A stretch of DNA of 64,000 nucleotides from Flaveria trinervia (GCA_025506515.1 CM046447.1:88849498-88913497), one strand, 5' to 3'; positions 21,243 to 32,690 are shown, counted from the first letter of the stretch. Program-made: numbers and translations. The notes: generated from the sequence alone by a model not told the origin.

Positions 21243-22723
21243 ATGGCTCACTCTCAATCTTCCGTTGGTCAAGGTTCATCGAATTCTCCAACAACATAAA
21301 ATATTTTCAAAATAAAATATTTTCAATGACATTTGATAACGCTTCCAACAACACAACCGCGGTTGAAAAATTAAAATTAAAATATCTTCCGATTGCAAAC
21401 GGTGATTTTTTTCATACTCGTGTGTTGCACATATTATTAATTTAGTAGTACAAGATGGTCTATCCGTACCATTTGTTGATAGCTTTATAAAAGTTTTTCG
21501 ATTTATGTTACACGACGTTTTTAAAAAAAGTAGAAAAAGATATCAAGATTATAAACAACTTTGTAAAGATACAGAATCTAGATTTTTACGGCCTAATTGG
21601 GATGTACCTACTAGGTGGAATTCGACTTGTCATATGTTTGATTGTGCTTTAAAACAAAAAGGCACTTTAAAAGCTTATCATAATAGTCTTTCGGATAATT
21701 GCGAAGCCGACCTGTTTCCGGATTTGGGTTGGAAAAATATTGAACATTTATCCGAATTTCTTGAGGTGTTTAAAAACTCAACTACAAAATTATTAGGAGT
21801 TATTATCCCACTAGTTATTCGGTGCTTCAAGAATTATATTTCATGGCTTTGAATTTTAAAAATTTTCAAAATAAAAATAGTATGTTTAGAGAAATGATAG
21901 AACCAATGAAAGACAAGTTAAAAAATATTTTCTTAAGTTACCACCCGTTTTACTTGTGCCGCTGCTTTAAATCCTTTTTTAAATGTTGCGGGGGTAGAAT
22001 GTTTAATAGACGAGATAAATGACAATTTGGATATACATGACGAAAACCCCAATTTTTCAACTGAGGCAAAAGAAGTTTTAATAAAAGTTTGAAAATTATT
22101 TATAATTTTTATTTAAATAAATATGGACCTAACGTAAATATAACTACGCAAAAGAATCAACCTCAAGTGCTAGTACCTCGTTAAAGACCCCGTTATTACT
22201 ATGTTGAATGTTGTTCGGGATGTGACGGCTAAACGTCAAAGGGGTAACGCCCCAACAAGCAAACTTGGTATATATAGTACGACAAATTTTATTTCAACTA
22301 TGAGTACTCAAGATTATTATGCATTTGATATTTTGGCTTGGTGGAAAGGAAGGAATCCCATTTCCAATTCTTTCCGCTATGGCCCGTGATTTACTAAGCG
22401 TCCAAGCGTCTACGGTAGCTTCGGAGTCTGCGTTTTCTCTTAGTGGCAGGGTATTATCATTACGGAGAACAAGATTAACTCCGGAAGCGGTGGAGATGTG
22501 CATTTGTTTAAAAGACCACTTAGACGCGATGGATCGTATACAAGACAAAACAAATCTTGAAGACGAAATTGCAATCGAATGTAAAGTACACGATGAAGAG
22601 GTAGAAGAAGGAGTATCTTCTGGTATATCCGACGAAGAATTAGCATTGATGAAGCCTCTCGAAGAAAATAGTCGATTAGTTATTGATTCGTTAATTTATT
22701 TTTTAAGTTATTTTAATAAATAA
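21243..22723 (+). pseudogene. hAT transposase, N-terminus deleted and frames broken
   Basis: The ATG at 21243 starts a short Ser-rich leader that ends at about 21300. The reading then jumps to the middle of the protein (FDNASNN-like, about 21330), so the BED zinc finger and the first catalytic region are gone. A HIINLVVQDGL-like block (about 21425-21460) and the conserved RPNWDVPTRWNSTCHMF block (about 21587-21640) are plain hAT signatures. The C-terminal dimerisation domain is readable at 22310-22560: FDILAWWKG, then ARDLLSVQASTVASESAFS and LSLRRTRLTPE. Several frameshifts lie between 21850 and 22370. It is inactive but could mark a family present elsewhere. Confidence 0.8.
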
Positions 22724-22764
22724 ATAATAAATTAATGAGTTATAGATGTTTTTTTAATGTTGTT

Positions 22765-22880
22765 GTTATAATAATAATAATAATAATAATAATATAATAA
22801 TTGTAATAATAATAATAATAGTAATAGCAATCTTAATAATAATAATACTACTAATATATTAATATTAATAGCAATTATAA
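22765..22880. repeat. TAA microsatellite inside the hAT element
   Basis: Runs of ATA/TAA, broken by a few changes, lie between the transposase end and the right subterminal CCGGGT repeats. Confidence 0.8.
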
Positions 22881-23228
22881 TAGTAAAAAAAAAAAACAAA
22901 CCCGGTTGTACCCGGTTCTGGACCCGACCCTAACCGGGTAGACCGGGTAGGGTTTTAAGTATGCCCAACCCGACCTGTACCTGAACCCGGGTTCACCCAT
23001 ACCCGGTTCCAAAAAAACCGGCCGGCCCGTACCCGGTTCCGGGTCCAGCCCAAACCCGGTTTGCCCATGTCTATTATGACGCTCAAGTCATTTGGGTCAT
23101 CATAGTTTAATGAGAAAATCATGACATATGTGCTAGTATGCAAAGAGAGTAAGAGAGGATAAAGCACCCCCCCAAATGTTGAGTAAGAACATTTGATTTA
23201 GATAGAGACCAGCGGACCTAACCCTTAT

Positions 23229-23432
23229 ATAGCCTTATCTTGAGCCTACAAAATCGAATAATCGATACTTGAATTGGGCCAAACATATCGGGTTTGGACC
23301 AATTCCAAAGATATTTACAACTTACAAGTCCTCTTCAAAAACCCTCATGTAGCCTTGTCTTGGGCCTACAACAACCAACCCACTTATCTTGGGCCACACA
23401 TATTGGGCTTTGGACTAATTCCGAGGGCATCT
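23229..23432. repeat. Two diverged copies of a GGGCC-containing unit
   Basis: AGCCTTATCTTGAGCCTACAA (about 23229) and AGCCTTGTCTTGGGCCTACAA (about 23350), each followed by a GGGCC-CA(A/C)A-CATAT-GGG block and a TTGGACnAATTCC word, form a direct repeat about 120 bases apart. They resemble repeat-derived leader DNA; the family is not identified. Confidence 0.5.
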
Positions 23433-23612
23433 CCACAAGTCATGTTTTAGCATAATGAACTAGTGAGGTGCTAGATATGTTTATGTTGGATTCACGCACT
23501 TGTGCTGTGCATTGGAGAATAGCTCTGAATAGAATATTAATCTTTTTTAAATAATAATATGGTACCTGAGTGTTGTCCAATGATATCTTGCATGCACGGC
23601 CTAGTGCATTTC

Positions 23613-23790
23613 ATAGCACAGACGTATAGTTCAAATTATTCACTCGATTATGTTAAAAGTGTCTTTTATAGCACAAACAATAGTCTAGATTATTCACTTG
23701 ACAACATCAACAAGTGTATTCTACAGCATGAACGGGCAGTCCAGATTATACATTTGACGATTAAAAAGATTTTATAGCACGTGTGTACAT
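23613..23790. repeat. Tandem repeat, about 55 bp unit, three copies and a bit
   Basis: Units begin at 23613, 23668, 23723 and 23773 with ATAGCAC or ACAGCAT, followed by a TAGTC/CAGATTATTCACTTGA-like core. Divergence is about 25-35 percent by eye. It gives a repetitive 72-codon frame that is not a credible gene. Confidence 0.6.
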
Positions 23791-23940
23791 CCGTATTACT
23801 TACCAAAAACAATGTTAAAGAAGTACTATTCATTATATATATGTAGTAGACGTGTAGTCCGAACAATAAACTTTACCATGTTAACAAAAGTTACTTATAT
23901 CATGCCGAACTCATGGTTTACAAATTTACTATAATTTGTA

Positions 23941-24210
23941 CCTGACCTGATCCGTCGATCCGGCCTGAACCCGACCCAGATTCAACCCGGTAGCTCCCCA
24001 ACCCAATTCAACCCGTAAGGTTCAAAGCGGTTTGTCCCCTCCACATCCCAACCAGGGTTCAACCCGGTTTTTCCCAACCCGACCCCAACCAGTTTAAACT
24101 TGATATAAACTTGATTTTTTTACCATTTTGCCCTCTTGAAATCGGTTTGGACCTGACCCAGAACTCGGTCAAACTTGGTTTGAAAATTCTTTTACCAATG
24201 ACCCGGTTTC
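23941..24210. repeat. AACCCGG-rich fragment resembling the hAT subterminal DNA
   Basis: Words such as GAACCCGACCC, TTCAACCCGG and AACCCGGTTTTTCCC recur at high density, as in the ends of the element at 20831-23073. No matching inverted partner or target duplication is seen, so this may be a broken end of a related element. Confidence 0.4.
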
Positions 24211-24324
24211 AAATTTCAGCCCTGTTTATGAACCATTATTCGGGCCCATTGTTAATGTCAAATTGTCAAGAATGAAATCGATCTAGATTTGAGCTCTTGA
24301 AGTGTTGAGCATAATTTTAATTGG

Positions 24325-24439
24325 GCCAACCCATAAAAAACTGGGCTATTAGAGCCCAAACAACCCCAACTCATTCACCAGAGACACGTGTCTTATCTCC
24401 CTAATAGTAATACAACCTCTGCGATCTTCGTTCCCCCAA
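24325..24439 (+). promoter_or_regulatory. Promoter region of the oxidoreductase gene
   Basis: The region has TGGGCC (about 24332), CTGGGCTATTAGAGCCCA (about 24342-24359) and a palindromic G-box/ABRE-like ACACGTGT (about 24383-24390). TGGGCC/T site II words near a start are typical of housekeeping and organelle-related plant genes. No strong TATA box is evident in the last 100 bases. Confidence 0.45.
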
Positions 24440-27400
24440 ATGTTGTTAAAACCACCGTTTCCCGTACCTTCGAGATTCCGATTCACCACCGTCAAAGCCA
24501 CCATGGCCACCGACCCACCAAACAAACGAGTCGTCGTCTGCGGCGGCGGAGTCATCGGCGTCTGCACCGCCTATTTCCTCTCCAAAAAAGGCGCCGCCGT
24601 CACCCTCATCGAACAATCATCCATCGCCGCCGCAGCCTCCGGCAAAGCCGGCGGCTTCTTAGCCCTCGATTGGTGCGACGGCGGACCCCTATCCGCCCTT
24701 GCACGTGCCAGCTTCAACCTCCACCGTACACTAGCGGAAGAGTTAAACGGTAAAGAATCGTACGGCTACCGTCCACTCGACACCCTCAGCCTCTCCGTCA
24801 CCGAATCGGAGGACCCACCTCACCGGAGATCGAATGTTCCGGCGTGGATCGACGGCCCGGTGAAGAGTTCGAGGAGTATTGGGACAACGGAGACGACGGC
24901 GCAAGTTCACCCGAGGTTGTTTAGTCGGAGGTTGGTGGAGGCGGCGGTGGCGGAGTATGGGGTGGAGGTGGTGGTTGGGAAGGTGAAGAGTGTGGAGGTG
25001 GGTGGTGGTGGTGGCGGTGGCGGTGGTGGGGTGGCGGTGGTGGTGGAGGGTGGTGGTGTGGTTGGTGGTGATGCGGTGGTGCTGGCTCTTGGGCCTTGGT
25101 CGAGTAAGTTTGCGATGTTGTCGTCGGTGGTTAATGTGCATGGGCTTAAGGCCCATAGTGTGGTTTTGGAGCCCAAGGAGATGGATGCGATTTCGGCCCA
25201 TGCTTTGTTTCTAAGTTATAATCCGGCCGGTGGTGGACCGCCTATGGACCCTGAAATATATCCTCGTCCCACAGGTAAAGTATTATACTATTACACACTT
25301 ACATTACACTAGTGTAGCAATATTCAATTCGTAGTTTTGTTTAAGACGGTTTGATTTGTCTGTGGTTCTCAAAGTTTAGGGTATTGACCGAAAATATTAA
25401 TATGATCCATTTATTTAACTACTCAATCTTATTACAACATGGCATGTTTAACAAGCCTATTAACCCAAACATGACACGTTAACAAGTTAGATATTATGAA
25501 AATGCTAACATTTGGAATTCCAATAGGGTTATTGATAATGCTAACATGCAAAATATGATGCTTCCTAATATATATACATTGAATAAATAAATAAAATATT
25601 AATATTTAGTAATCAAAATCTATATATTATAAAATCATACTTGAAAATAAAATATGATTATAATTACATATAAATAGCTACTTTAAGTAAATAAATAATA
25701 ATGTATTTTTCGTAAACTTTGTTTTATAAAAAATTGTGATTTGTAAATATTTTATTTTAACAAAATGATTTTTTAAATAAAAAGTGTGTTGTATTATATA
25801 TATATATATCACACAAACTTCCCCATTAATTCTCTCCGGCCGTTATACACATCAAAAGAGAACATTATTTTGTTAAACATGATGATCCCTATTGTCAATA
25901 GCGGCTATAGCGACCGCTATAGCGCGCTATGTAGCGTTGCGCCAATGGGTCGCTATTTGTAAATAGCGACTACATAGCGGTATTTTTTATTATTTTTAAT
26001 ATTTTTTTATTTTTTATTTTGTAAATATGAGATTTAGATGATTGGTAATCAAGTATTTTAGCTATTTTGGGGGTCTTTGTTTAAATTTCCTACTACTTTA
26101 TACCTAAACATGCTTATCTATTGAATGTAAAATAATCTTACATATTATTCTACTTAATCGCTAAACACGAAATAGCGGTCGCTATTTACCGCTATTCGTT
26201 ACGTAGCATATAGGTGGCTTGTCGCTATTTACCGCTATTCGCTATTGACAACTATGATGATGATTTTCTGATAAAGTATACTCAAAATGATTAACATATA
26301 GTTGGTGAGACTCCGCCTCGTTTTATTCTTACAAATTATTATAGATTATTTTTAGAATAAAATTTATATTTTTTTATTACAAAGATTACACAAAGTTAAT
26401 TAAAATAATAAGTATTTAACATATATATCAAAAATACTTGATATAATAGTCATAAAAATAATGACGCAATAGTTAAGAATATAAAGGAACATAAACAAAC
26501 ACTTTATCGAACATTCATGAACGAACACTAACGAACATATATGAACACATTATCGAACATTCGCGAACATAAATGAACGAACGCGGGTTGTGTTCATGTT
26601 CGTTCGTTTAACCAAACGAACGGAATTTTCGTGTCCGTGTTCGTTCATTTACTAAGCGAATACATAGGTTTAATTTTAGACAAAATATTTTTGATATGTC
26701 AAATACAATCAAACCTTACATAATACTCAGATGATTCATAACTGTCATATCATAATTCATAAAATCATATAATATAGCATCACAACACTCATCCTGTTGG
26801 TGTAGAAAATATTTTCTTAAGTAACACTACCTATATTATCCAACGGTTTCACATCCAAATTAATGGTTGTAATATAAATGACAGTTTATCTTAAATCTTA
26901 CATAATTGCATCAATCATAACAACAGTATGCTTTTTCCCTCAAATATTTATAAGAATAAAACGGGGCTATGAGTCTCACCTTTTACTCCAATGGATAACC
27001 TATAAGCAAAACATTTTTAGTTTTTAGAAAATATCTTTTCTTTAAAATTTTCAGTACCTCAAATTTATAAAATCCATTACAGAAATTATCATCAAACATA
27101 TAGCACGAAATGTTTACAGCAAGTGGGTCCATAAATCAGACATAACATATTAAAATTTGATATTCCAATTATTTACAGTTTATTTTTCTAGAATTTATAT
27201 TATTTGTAACAAATTATTATAAATACCTTCGGGCCTCTAAAATTTGTCAAACTTTGTCAGAATATATGTCACAATATTTATAGTTTCTCAAATTTTTCTC
27301 AGGTCCTAAATCGTAGCAGAGCCTATTTTCATGATTTTTATTATTTTAACATTATTCAGTAAAAATAGCAAAATATGTCCAAAAATTCTAATCTTTATAC

Positions 27401-30400
27401 AAACTGCTCTATTCTAGTTATCATGCTTAATCTAAATTTTTCATAATTTATCTTATAGTTTAAGTATTTTTCCTGATTTTTAAATAACAAAAACTTCAAG
27501 AATCCATAACTTATGCATAACTTCGAATTAGGCTACTAAACTTTTTCTGCAGGTCTTATAGATTATAAGAATCAACATATACTTTTTCCAACTACTTCTC
27601 AGGTTCAGTTCTTCCGGCATGAAATTCTCTTCCAAGTACGTAGATAATTTATATAAATTATTTTACTTGTAGTAATGGCATCAAAATTTGCAGAACAATA
27701 TTTCTTAATATTCCAAACATATTTACAATATTTGTTCCCATAGTCATAGTTAATTACATATCAAACTGAATTTAACAAGTTTGCACATAAATTTTCAACC
27801 CTTTATTGATAATTTCCTTATATAACTTTTAGTTACCAATATTTATTCATTTCCTTCAAGTTCATAAAACCTTTCTTAATACCTTTCAATAAGATTGACA
27901 TATTTGTAAGATTTTGTGAAGAACTTGCATGTTTAATAATAAGGGTTGGTTATATGTGTTGTTTAAACATATATATATATATTTTGGTAGACTTAACTAG
28001 TTATGGTTTTAGGGATTAAAACATTGATTTTGATAGTGAGAGAGGGTGAGGATAGCTGATGGTAGCTTCTTTCTTCGATGAACCGAGTTGAGTGATTGTT
28101 TTGAGCTTCCAAGATCGTGATCCTCTTGCAAATCAATGTTGAGCATTCAAGGTCACGGATGTGTTTGATAGGGAGAACCGAGAGGGTAGAGGGTACGATA
28201 TGTGGTTAAAGATGTGAAGGTGGTGACCGAGTGAGTGTGTAGGAGATGGTGGTTGTTAGTGGCTCACAGTGATGATGTTTGGAAGTAGTAACCGAGAGAA
28301 CAAGATTGATGGTTGTAGTATATGTGTTTAATTTGATCAAAGAATGATGTTTATATGGGTCTTGCGGTCGACCCATTAATAAGGAGTAATCATAGGGGCT
28401 ATACTAGCTCAAGTGAGTAAGCCATGCATGTGTCAAATTTTTAAAACATTTGTTGCAAGGTGGCGGTCATATAAAGGGTGAGGTGTCTTGGCCGATTATG
28501 GTTTAATCATTTTGCTTATGTCCTTAATCGGATGACTTAGTTATTATAATAAATCAAGTTTAGGTTTTGGATGATATTGATGTTTGAGTGTTAAATATTT
28601 AAGGTTTAAGGTTTCATATTTTTGGTATCAAGTTTCTTAGATGTCAACTTTGTATGGTGGTGTTTGGTTGTGGTGTTTAGTCGAGAGTTTGCATGTTGTA
28701 GTTGGGTTTGTAATGATGAACTCTAGGCTTAGAGGTGAGATTATAGGTAGTGTTAGTCGACTTCTAGGGTGCTAGGTGGTGGGTTTTGGGTCTTGCTTGG
28801 TGTTATGGTGAAGATAGGTGGCAATCAAAGGAGGTAAGTGAGTCATCTTGTCATTATTACAAGGTTAACTAGTACTTAGCGTGTTAATCAGATTGTTTAA
28901 TGCTCTAATGAACCGAGACTAAGGCTTAGGTTTGAGGTTTGGGTGTATAAGGTTTGCTTTGTTTTGATACCAAGTTTTCTTTTGTATTGTATGGTGATGT
29001 TTGGTTAAGTTGTATTTTGGTTAGTATGTTTGGTGTTATGTGGTTGATGTGTTTGATTATATAAGGTTTGATTATGTATTCGGATACATGCATACGTAAA
29101 TTTTTAGTGCATGCATGCAAACATACATACGTACAACTTATATATATACCAGTGTTGTAAAAGGCGGGCTAGGCGGCCGACTAGGCGGGGATTAATCGCT
29201 AGTCGGCCCCTAGCCTTGTCGATTATGGCTAATCGGTGCTATTAGGCGCTAGGCGGAGCCAGGCGGAAATAGTCGGAGAAAATCGGGGGTAGTCGATGTA
29301 ATCGGGCCTAGGCGGTGGTTATGTCCTTTTTTTGTTCGTCGCCGTCGCTGCATGGTTGCCGTTGTAACGCCCCGCCCGCACCGTCGTTGCCACGGGAGGA
29401 AGTTGGCTGTAGATTTTGTCGGAGCTTTGGCAGGTTTGATTTTTTTAAGGTTTTTTTGGTTGGCGTGATGGTGGGTGGTGTCCGGCTGTAGATCTAGCTG
29501 GAGGTCTCACCCTTTTAGGGTTGATCCTTTTAGGGTTTTTTACCCAGGCAAAAGGTTTTAGGGGTGGCCAATGATATCGTGACCTTTCGTGGGTCGTCTC
29601 TATCACTATTGGTGGAGATGCCTACGGTCAGCCATGCTTTGTTTTCCAACCCTAGGCGGCGATGGTTGGCCGACGGTGGTGTGGATGCAGCCGATGGCGC
29701 CACTACTGTCGGGGTTGCCTACACTCATCTTTGCTATGTATTCTCAAACCCTAGGCGGCGATGGTTGGTCTGCCGACGCCGTCGATTCTCGATCTACGAT
29801 GTCGTTGTGCTTGCTTTTTCTCTAACCACTCCTCATACCCTACATGTAAAGTGGTTATCGCTCTGTAGAGATCTCTAATGTTTGATGTTGATTTGGGTTT
29901 TCAATGTGTTCACGAATCTGCCTGATATTGGTGGCTTCGATTCGCTAGATCACACATTGTTGTTTTATTTGAGATTGTTTGTTAGCTATGATAATCTAAC
30001 CGAAAACAGGTTGTCCTACCGCGGCAACCATTAACAAATGGTCAGCAGCTAGAGGCGGTGACCAGGTTTGAACCAATGATATGTTTGTTGTTGAACCATT
30101 TTGTGTTGGCTTCAATTTATTATTGGTTATGTTGACAGGTTCATTGGCAATGATGATCCAACCGTTGTCGTCCTGGCATGGCAACCATGGGTAGATGGTT
30201 TGCAGCCTAAGACCGTGCATGGGTCTGAGCCAAAGCAATATTATGTCGTCCAATTATATGAACCTCCGTGTTTTACTTATATGAACCTCCGTGATTAAAA
30301 AACAGATGTAATAAGTTGTTGGTTTCTAGTTTGGTTTGAGTTTTCGGGTTTGGGGATATAATAAAATGGTTGTGATGAATCGGAGACAAAAAACGTTGTC

Positions 30401-31701
30401 TTGGTGTGGCAACCACATTTGTTTGCAGCCACAATGAGTAGCCGGATCTGAGCCAAGGGTTGGAACTACGGTGTACCGATGATTATCGACTTTAAAATAC
30501 TCGCGCAACACGCGAGGTTGATGATAGAAACTAAGATCTTCGATTGACTGGAATTAGAAAATTACAAAGTAGTCGGCCCGATTTCAAGCGGGGCAAATCT
30601 CCGATTACACTAAGAACAACATAAACATATAATCTAGCCCAAGAAAATAAATGCAAGAAACTAAATACTTAAAAGAACATGAACGTGGGGCAGTTATGGG
30701 GTATATGGGTCACTCCCCATCTCCTTCACATTTGAATGTTTTCCCTCCATAAGCTTTCTCTCCAACTTGTTCACCCTTCTTCAGCTCCAAATGGGTCTGC
30801 CCCGATCCAGAGTGACCCGACCCTAACATCGGGTTTGTATCAGTTGAATTCAACTAGTTGAATTTCAAGTAGTAGCTGTCTTATTTTTCTTTAAATGAAA
30901 CTAAATTTTCTATTCTAGAAACCTTATATGTTGTGCTTAACTACACATCCATACTTTCTTTTCTCCATTTAAACCTTTTTATACGTAGAGTTTAATATAT
31001 AAATCCAAGTCCAACAAAAAACAAACTTCCTTTAAGCTACTAAGCTAGAAGGATTGTTTAAATTGTCATTAAGTTATCAAGTATTATCTATTATTATAAA
31101 TAAAATTTGAAGTTCACGACCAAAAGCATGAGATGAACATGACATGATTTGATTGTAAGTGTGTTAGTTTGGGTTAATGTTTTAAACAAAAATACTTAGG
31201 TACTTAACTTACTAAAGTGATACGATTGATGCCTTTTTCGTAGTAAAAAGGTTCTGAATTTAATTTTTTAACTTCAAAATATCAGTGTGTATTTAATTAT
31301 TTAACCTAAATACGTCCTATTTTGATACAGGGGAGGTATACGTATGTGGAATGTCTTCCCAGGAAGAGATTCCGGACGACCCAGAGGAGATCGAACCGAA
31401 CCCCGATTCAATCAGGGTCTTAAAACGGGTGGCTGGGACCGTGTCTAGCCATTTAGGGGAAGACAGTCGGGTGACAGCAGAGCAAGCATGTTTCTTGCCT
31501 TGCACCGATGACAACATTCCTGTGATCGGTGAGATACCAGGCATGAAAGGGTGTTATGTGGCGACAGGACACAGCTGTTGGGGGATACTTAACGGGCCTG
31601 CCACCGGTGCTGCCATGGCGGAGCTTGTCATGGATGGTTGCTCCACCATTGTGGATCTCACTCGGTTTAGCCCGGCTCGATTTGTTAAAAGAAGGCGATA
31701 A
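24440..31701 (+). CDS. FAD-dependent oxidoreductase, DAO/TDA3-like (two exons)
   Basis: The exons are 24440-25274 and 31331-31701; joined they give 402 codons including the stop, with GT (25275) and AG (31330) splice borders and an unbroken frame across a Gly codon. The protein starts with an FAD-binding Rossmann fold, VVCGGGVIG (about residues 31-39) followed by the ribose-binding acid in TLIEQ. A D-amino-acid-oxidase-like body and the C-terminal FAD contact block ending in GHSCWGILNGPATG complete it. This arrangement is that of plant FAD-dependent oxidoreductases related to yeast Tda3. The substrate is unknown. Two starts are possible: the ATG at 24440 adds 21 residues that are basic and hydroxylated, perhaps a targeting signal, while the ATG at 24503 has the better context (GCCACCATGG). 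A run of ten Gly lies at about residues 188-197. Confidence 0.85.
25887..26256. mobile_element. TAGCG-rich hAT-type MITE, 370 bp
   Basis: The left end is CCCTATTGTCAATAGCG and the right end, reverse-complemented, CATAGTTGTCAATAGCG; they agree from the sixth base. Both arms carry many copies of GCTATTT/AAATAGC and CGCTAT words. The flanks are ATGATGAT at 25879-25886 and 26257-26264, a perfect 8 bp duplication, though the simple sequence of this word calls for some caution. The centre is AT-rich and non-coding. Confidence 0.65.
26303..26979. repeat. Imperfect inverted repeat pair bounding a GAACGAAC-rich patch
   Basis: GGTGAGACTC plus GTTTTATTCTTA at 26313-26331 pairs with TAAGAATAAAAC plus GAGTCTCACC at 26950-26979. 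Between them, 26490-26670 is a run of GAACGAACA and TGTTCGTTC words able to fold on itself. This may be a MITE or part of an old LTR. Confidence 0.35.
29151..29320. repeat. AGGCGG-rich end of a MITE-like repeat
   Basis: CAGTGTTGTAAAAGGCGGGC is a typical terminus of a plant hAT-like MITE, followed by many CTAGGCGG and TAGTCGG words. The opposite terminus (a TACAACACTG end) is not found nearby, so only one end is present. Confidence 0.4.
29640..30450. repeat. GC-richer duplicated DNA in the intron
   Basis: AACCCTAGGCGGCGATGGTT occurs at about 29648 and 29746, about 98 bases apart. Three diverged copies of another unit begin near 30010, 30165 and 30395; each has a GTTGTC word, then GGCAACCA, then (G/T)TTTGCAGCC or a variant, and two of them a (T)CTGAGCCAA word. 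A 104-codon frame at 29564-29878 spans the first duplication but resembles no family I know and is probably fortuitous. Confidence 0.45.
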
Positions 31702-32217
31702 ATAAGTAAGTTGACACTGATGATAATACTGTTGGATTGTGTTGCAATAATTATATTTTAGTGTCTATCAACTTGTATTACAATAAAAGTAACATAAAGT
31801 TTATACAAATTTAGTTATGCTTTGAAAATGTGAAGTAATGTAGAATGTCTTGAGGTTGAAGCCCTCAGGACACACCAAGAACAGTTGAATGTGGTTGTAT
31901 AGATAGATTTATCAATATTGTAAGTCGAGAAAGTAACGCTTTATTTTGAAAAATTGTTGGTTAGATATGCCGAAGTATTATTAATCGACTTCTGTTTGTT
32001 GTAATCTTATTAAACTGTTTTGGACATTTGGTTTCTTTTTCCAAAAACAAAATGATTCTTGAGCAAACATGTAGAATTGTAGAGCTTGTGTTGTGGGTCT
32101 TATAATAAGGCCCATGATCATAGGATCAGTCCACCTTCGGTGCTCACTGCTCAGTAAATTAGTATTAACCTATCACTAATACTTCAAAACTCATACATCA
32201 TCCAATCAATGGGTATT
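31702..32217 (+). other. 3' untranslated region and flank of the oxidoreductase gene
   Basis: An AATAAA signal lies at about 31780 (ACAATAAAAGT), some 80 bases past the stop. No second gene is seen before the solo LTR at 32223. Confidence 0.5.
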
Positions 32218-32315
32218 GTACTTGAAGGGGTATCACCCCAGAGCTAAAGCAATGAAGTAACCTTGGTATGGATCGCGATTGAAGCGCGGCCCGCCCGAAC
32301 CATATTAAAACTAAA

Positions 32316-32690
32316 CCGCGGCCAACCAGAGAAGCATGGAGCCCATGCCGCGGCCAACCAGAGAAGCATGGAGCCCATGCCGCCGCCAACCAGAGAAGCA
32401 TGGAGCCCATGCCGCCGCCAACCAGAGAAGCATGGAGCCCATGTCGCGGCCAACCAGAGAAGCATGGAGCCCATGCCGTGTCCAACCAGAGAAGCATGGA
32501 GCCCATGCCGCCGCCAACCAGAGAAGCATGGAGCCATGCCGTGTCCAACCAGAGAAGCATGGAGCCCATGCCGCCGCCAACCAGAGAAGCATGGACCCAT
32601 GTCGCGGCCCACCAAAGAAGCATGAAGCCCATGCCGCGGCTCACCAGAATTGCGTCGAACCATGCCGCGGCTCGCGCACCATGAGACATA
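32316..32690. repeat. 32-bp minisatellite, about ten copies, CCGCGG-rich
   Basis: The unit holds CAACCAGAGAAGCATGGAGC plus CCATGCCGCGG. Copies are phased at 32331, 32363, 32395, 32427, 32459, 32491, 32523, 32553, 32585 and 32617; one copy is shorter by a deletion, and the flanking copies are degenerate. Because 32 is not a multiple of three, the array cycles through frames every 96 bases and stays open on both strands, which creates several long false frames with HGLHASLVG or EKHGAHAA repeats. Confidence 0.9.

Larger units (their letters stand above)
20831..23073 (+). mobile_element. Decayed hAT-superfamily transposon
   Basis: The ends are TAGAGTTGAACATAAAAACC on the left and, reverse-complemented, TAGACATGGGCAAACCGG on the right. 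The flanks are CTCTGACG (20823-20830) and TTATGACG (23074-23081), an 8 bp duplication with two mismatches. Both subterminal regions (20850-21050 and 22900-23060) are packed with ACCCGG and CCGGGT words, which are likely transposase binding sites. The middle encodes a broken hAT transposase. The element is 2243 bp, short for an autonomous hAT, in line with an internal deletion. Confidence 0.8.
25275..31330 (+). other. 6056 bp intron filled with repeats
   Basis: The intron interrupts a Gly codon. Inside are a hAT-type MITE (25887-26256), an imperfect inverted pair (26303-26331 with 26951-26979), a GAACGAAC-rich patch (26490-26670), LTR-like AT-rich DNA on the minus strand roughly 26930-28900 (unclassified), the start of a CAGTGTTGTAAAAGGCGG repeat (29151), and GC-rich duplicated DNA at 29340-30450. 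No exon of another gene is supported. Confidence 0.7.

Noticed and set aside
24743..25214. Antisense and alternate frames rich in His, Thr, Pro or Trp
   Set aside because: They are shadows of the GC-rich first exon of the oxidoreductase gene.
29564..29878. 104-codon frame in the oxidoreductase intron
   Set aside because: It spans a local duplication, has no recognisable domain, and a second frame overlaps it; not supported as a gene.
32316..32690. Regular array considered as a CRISPR array
   Set aside because: The units adjoin directly without unique spacers, and this is plant nuclear DNA; it is a minisatellite.
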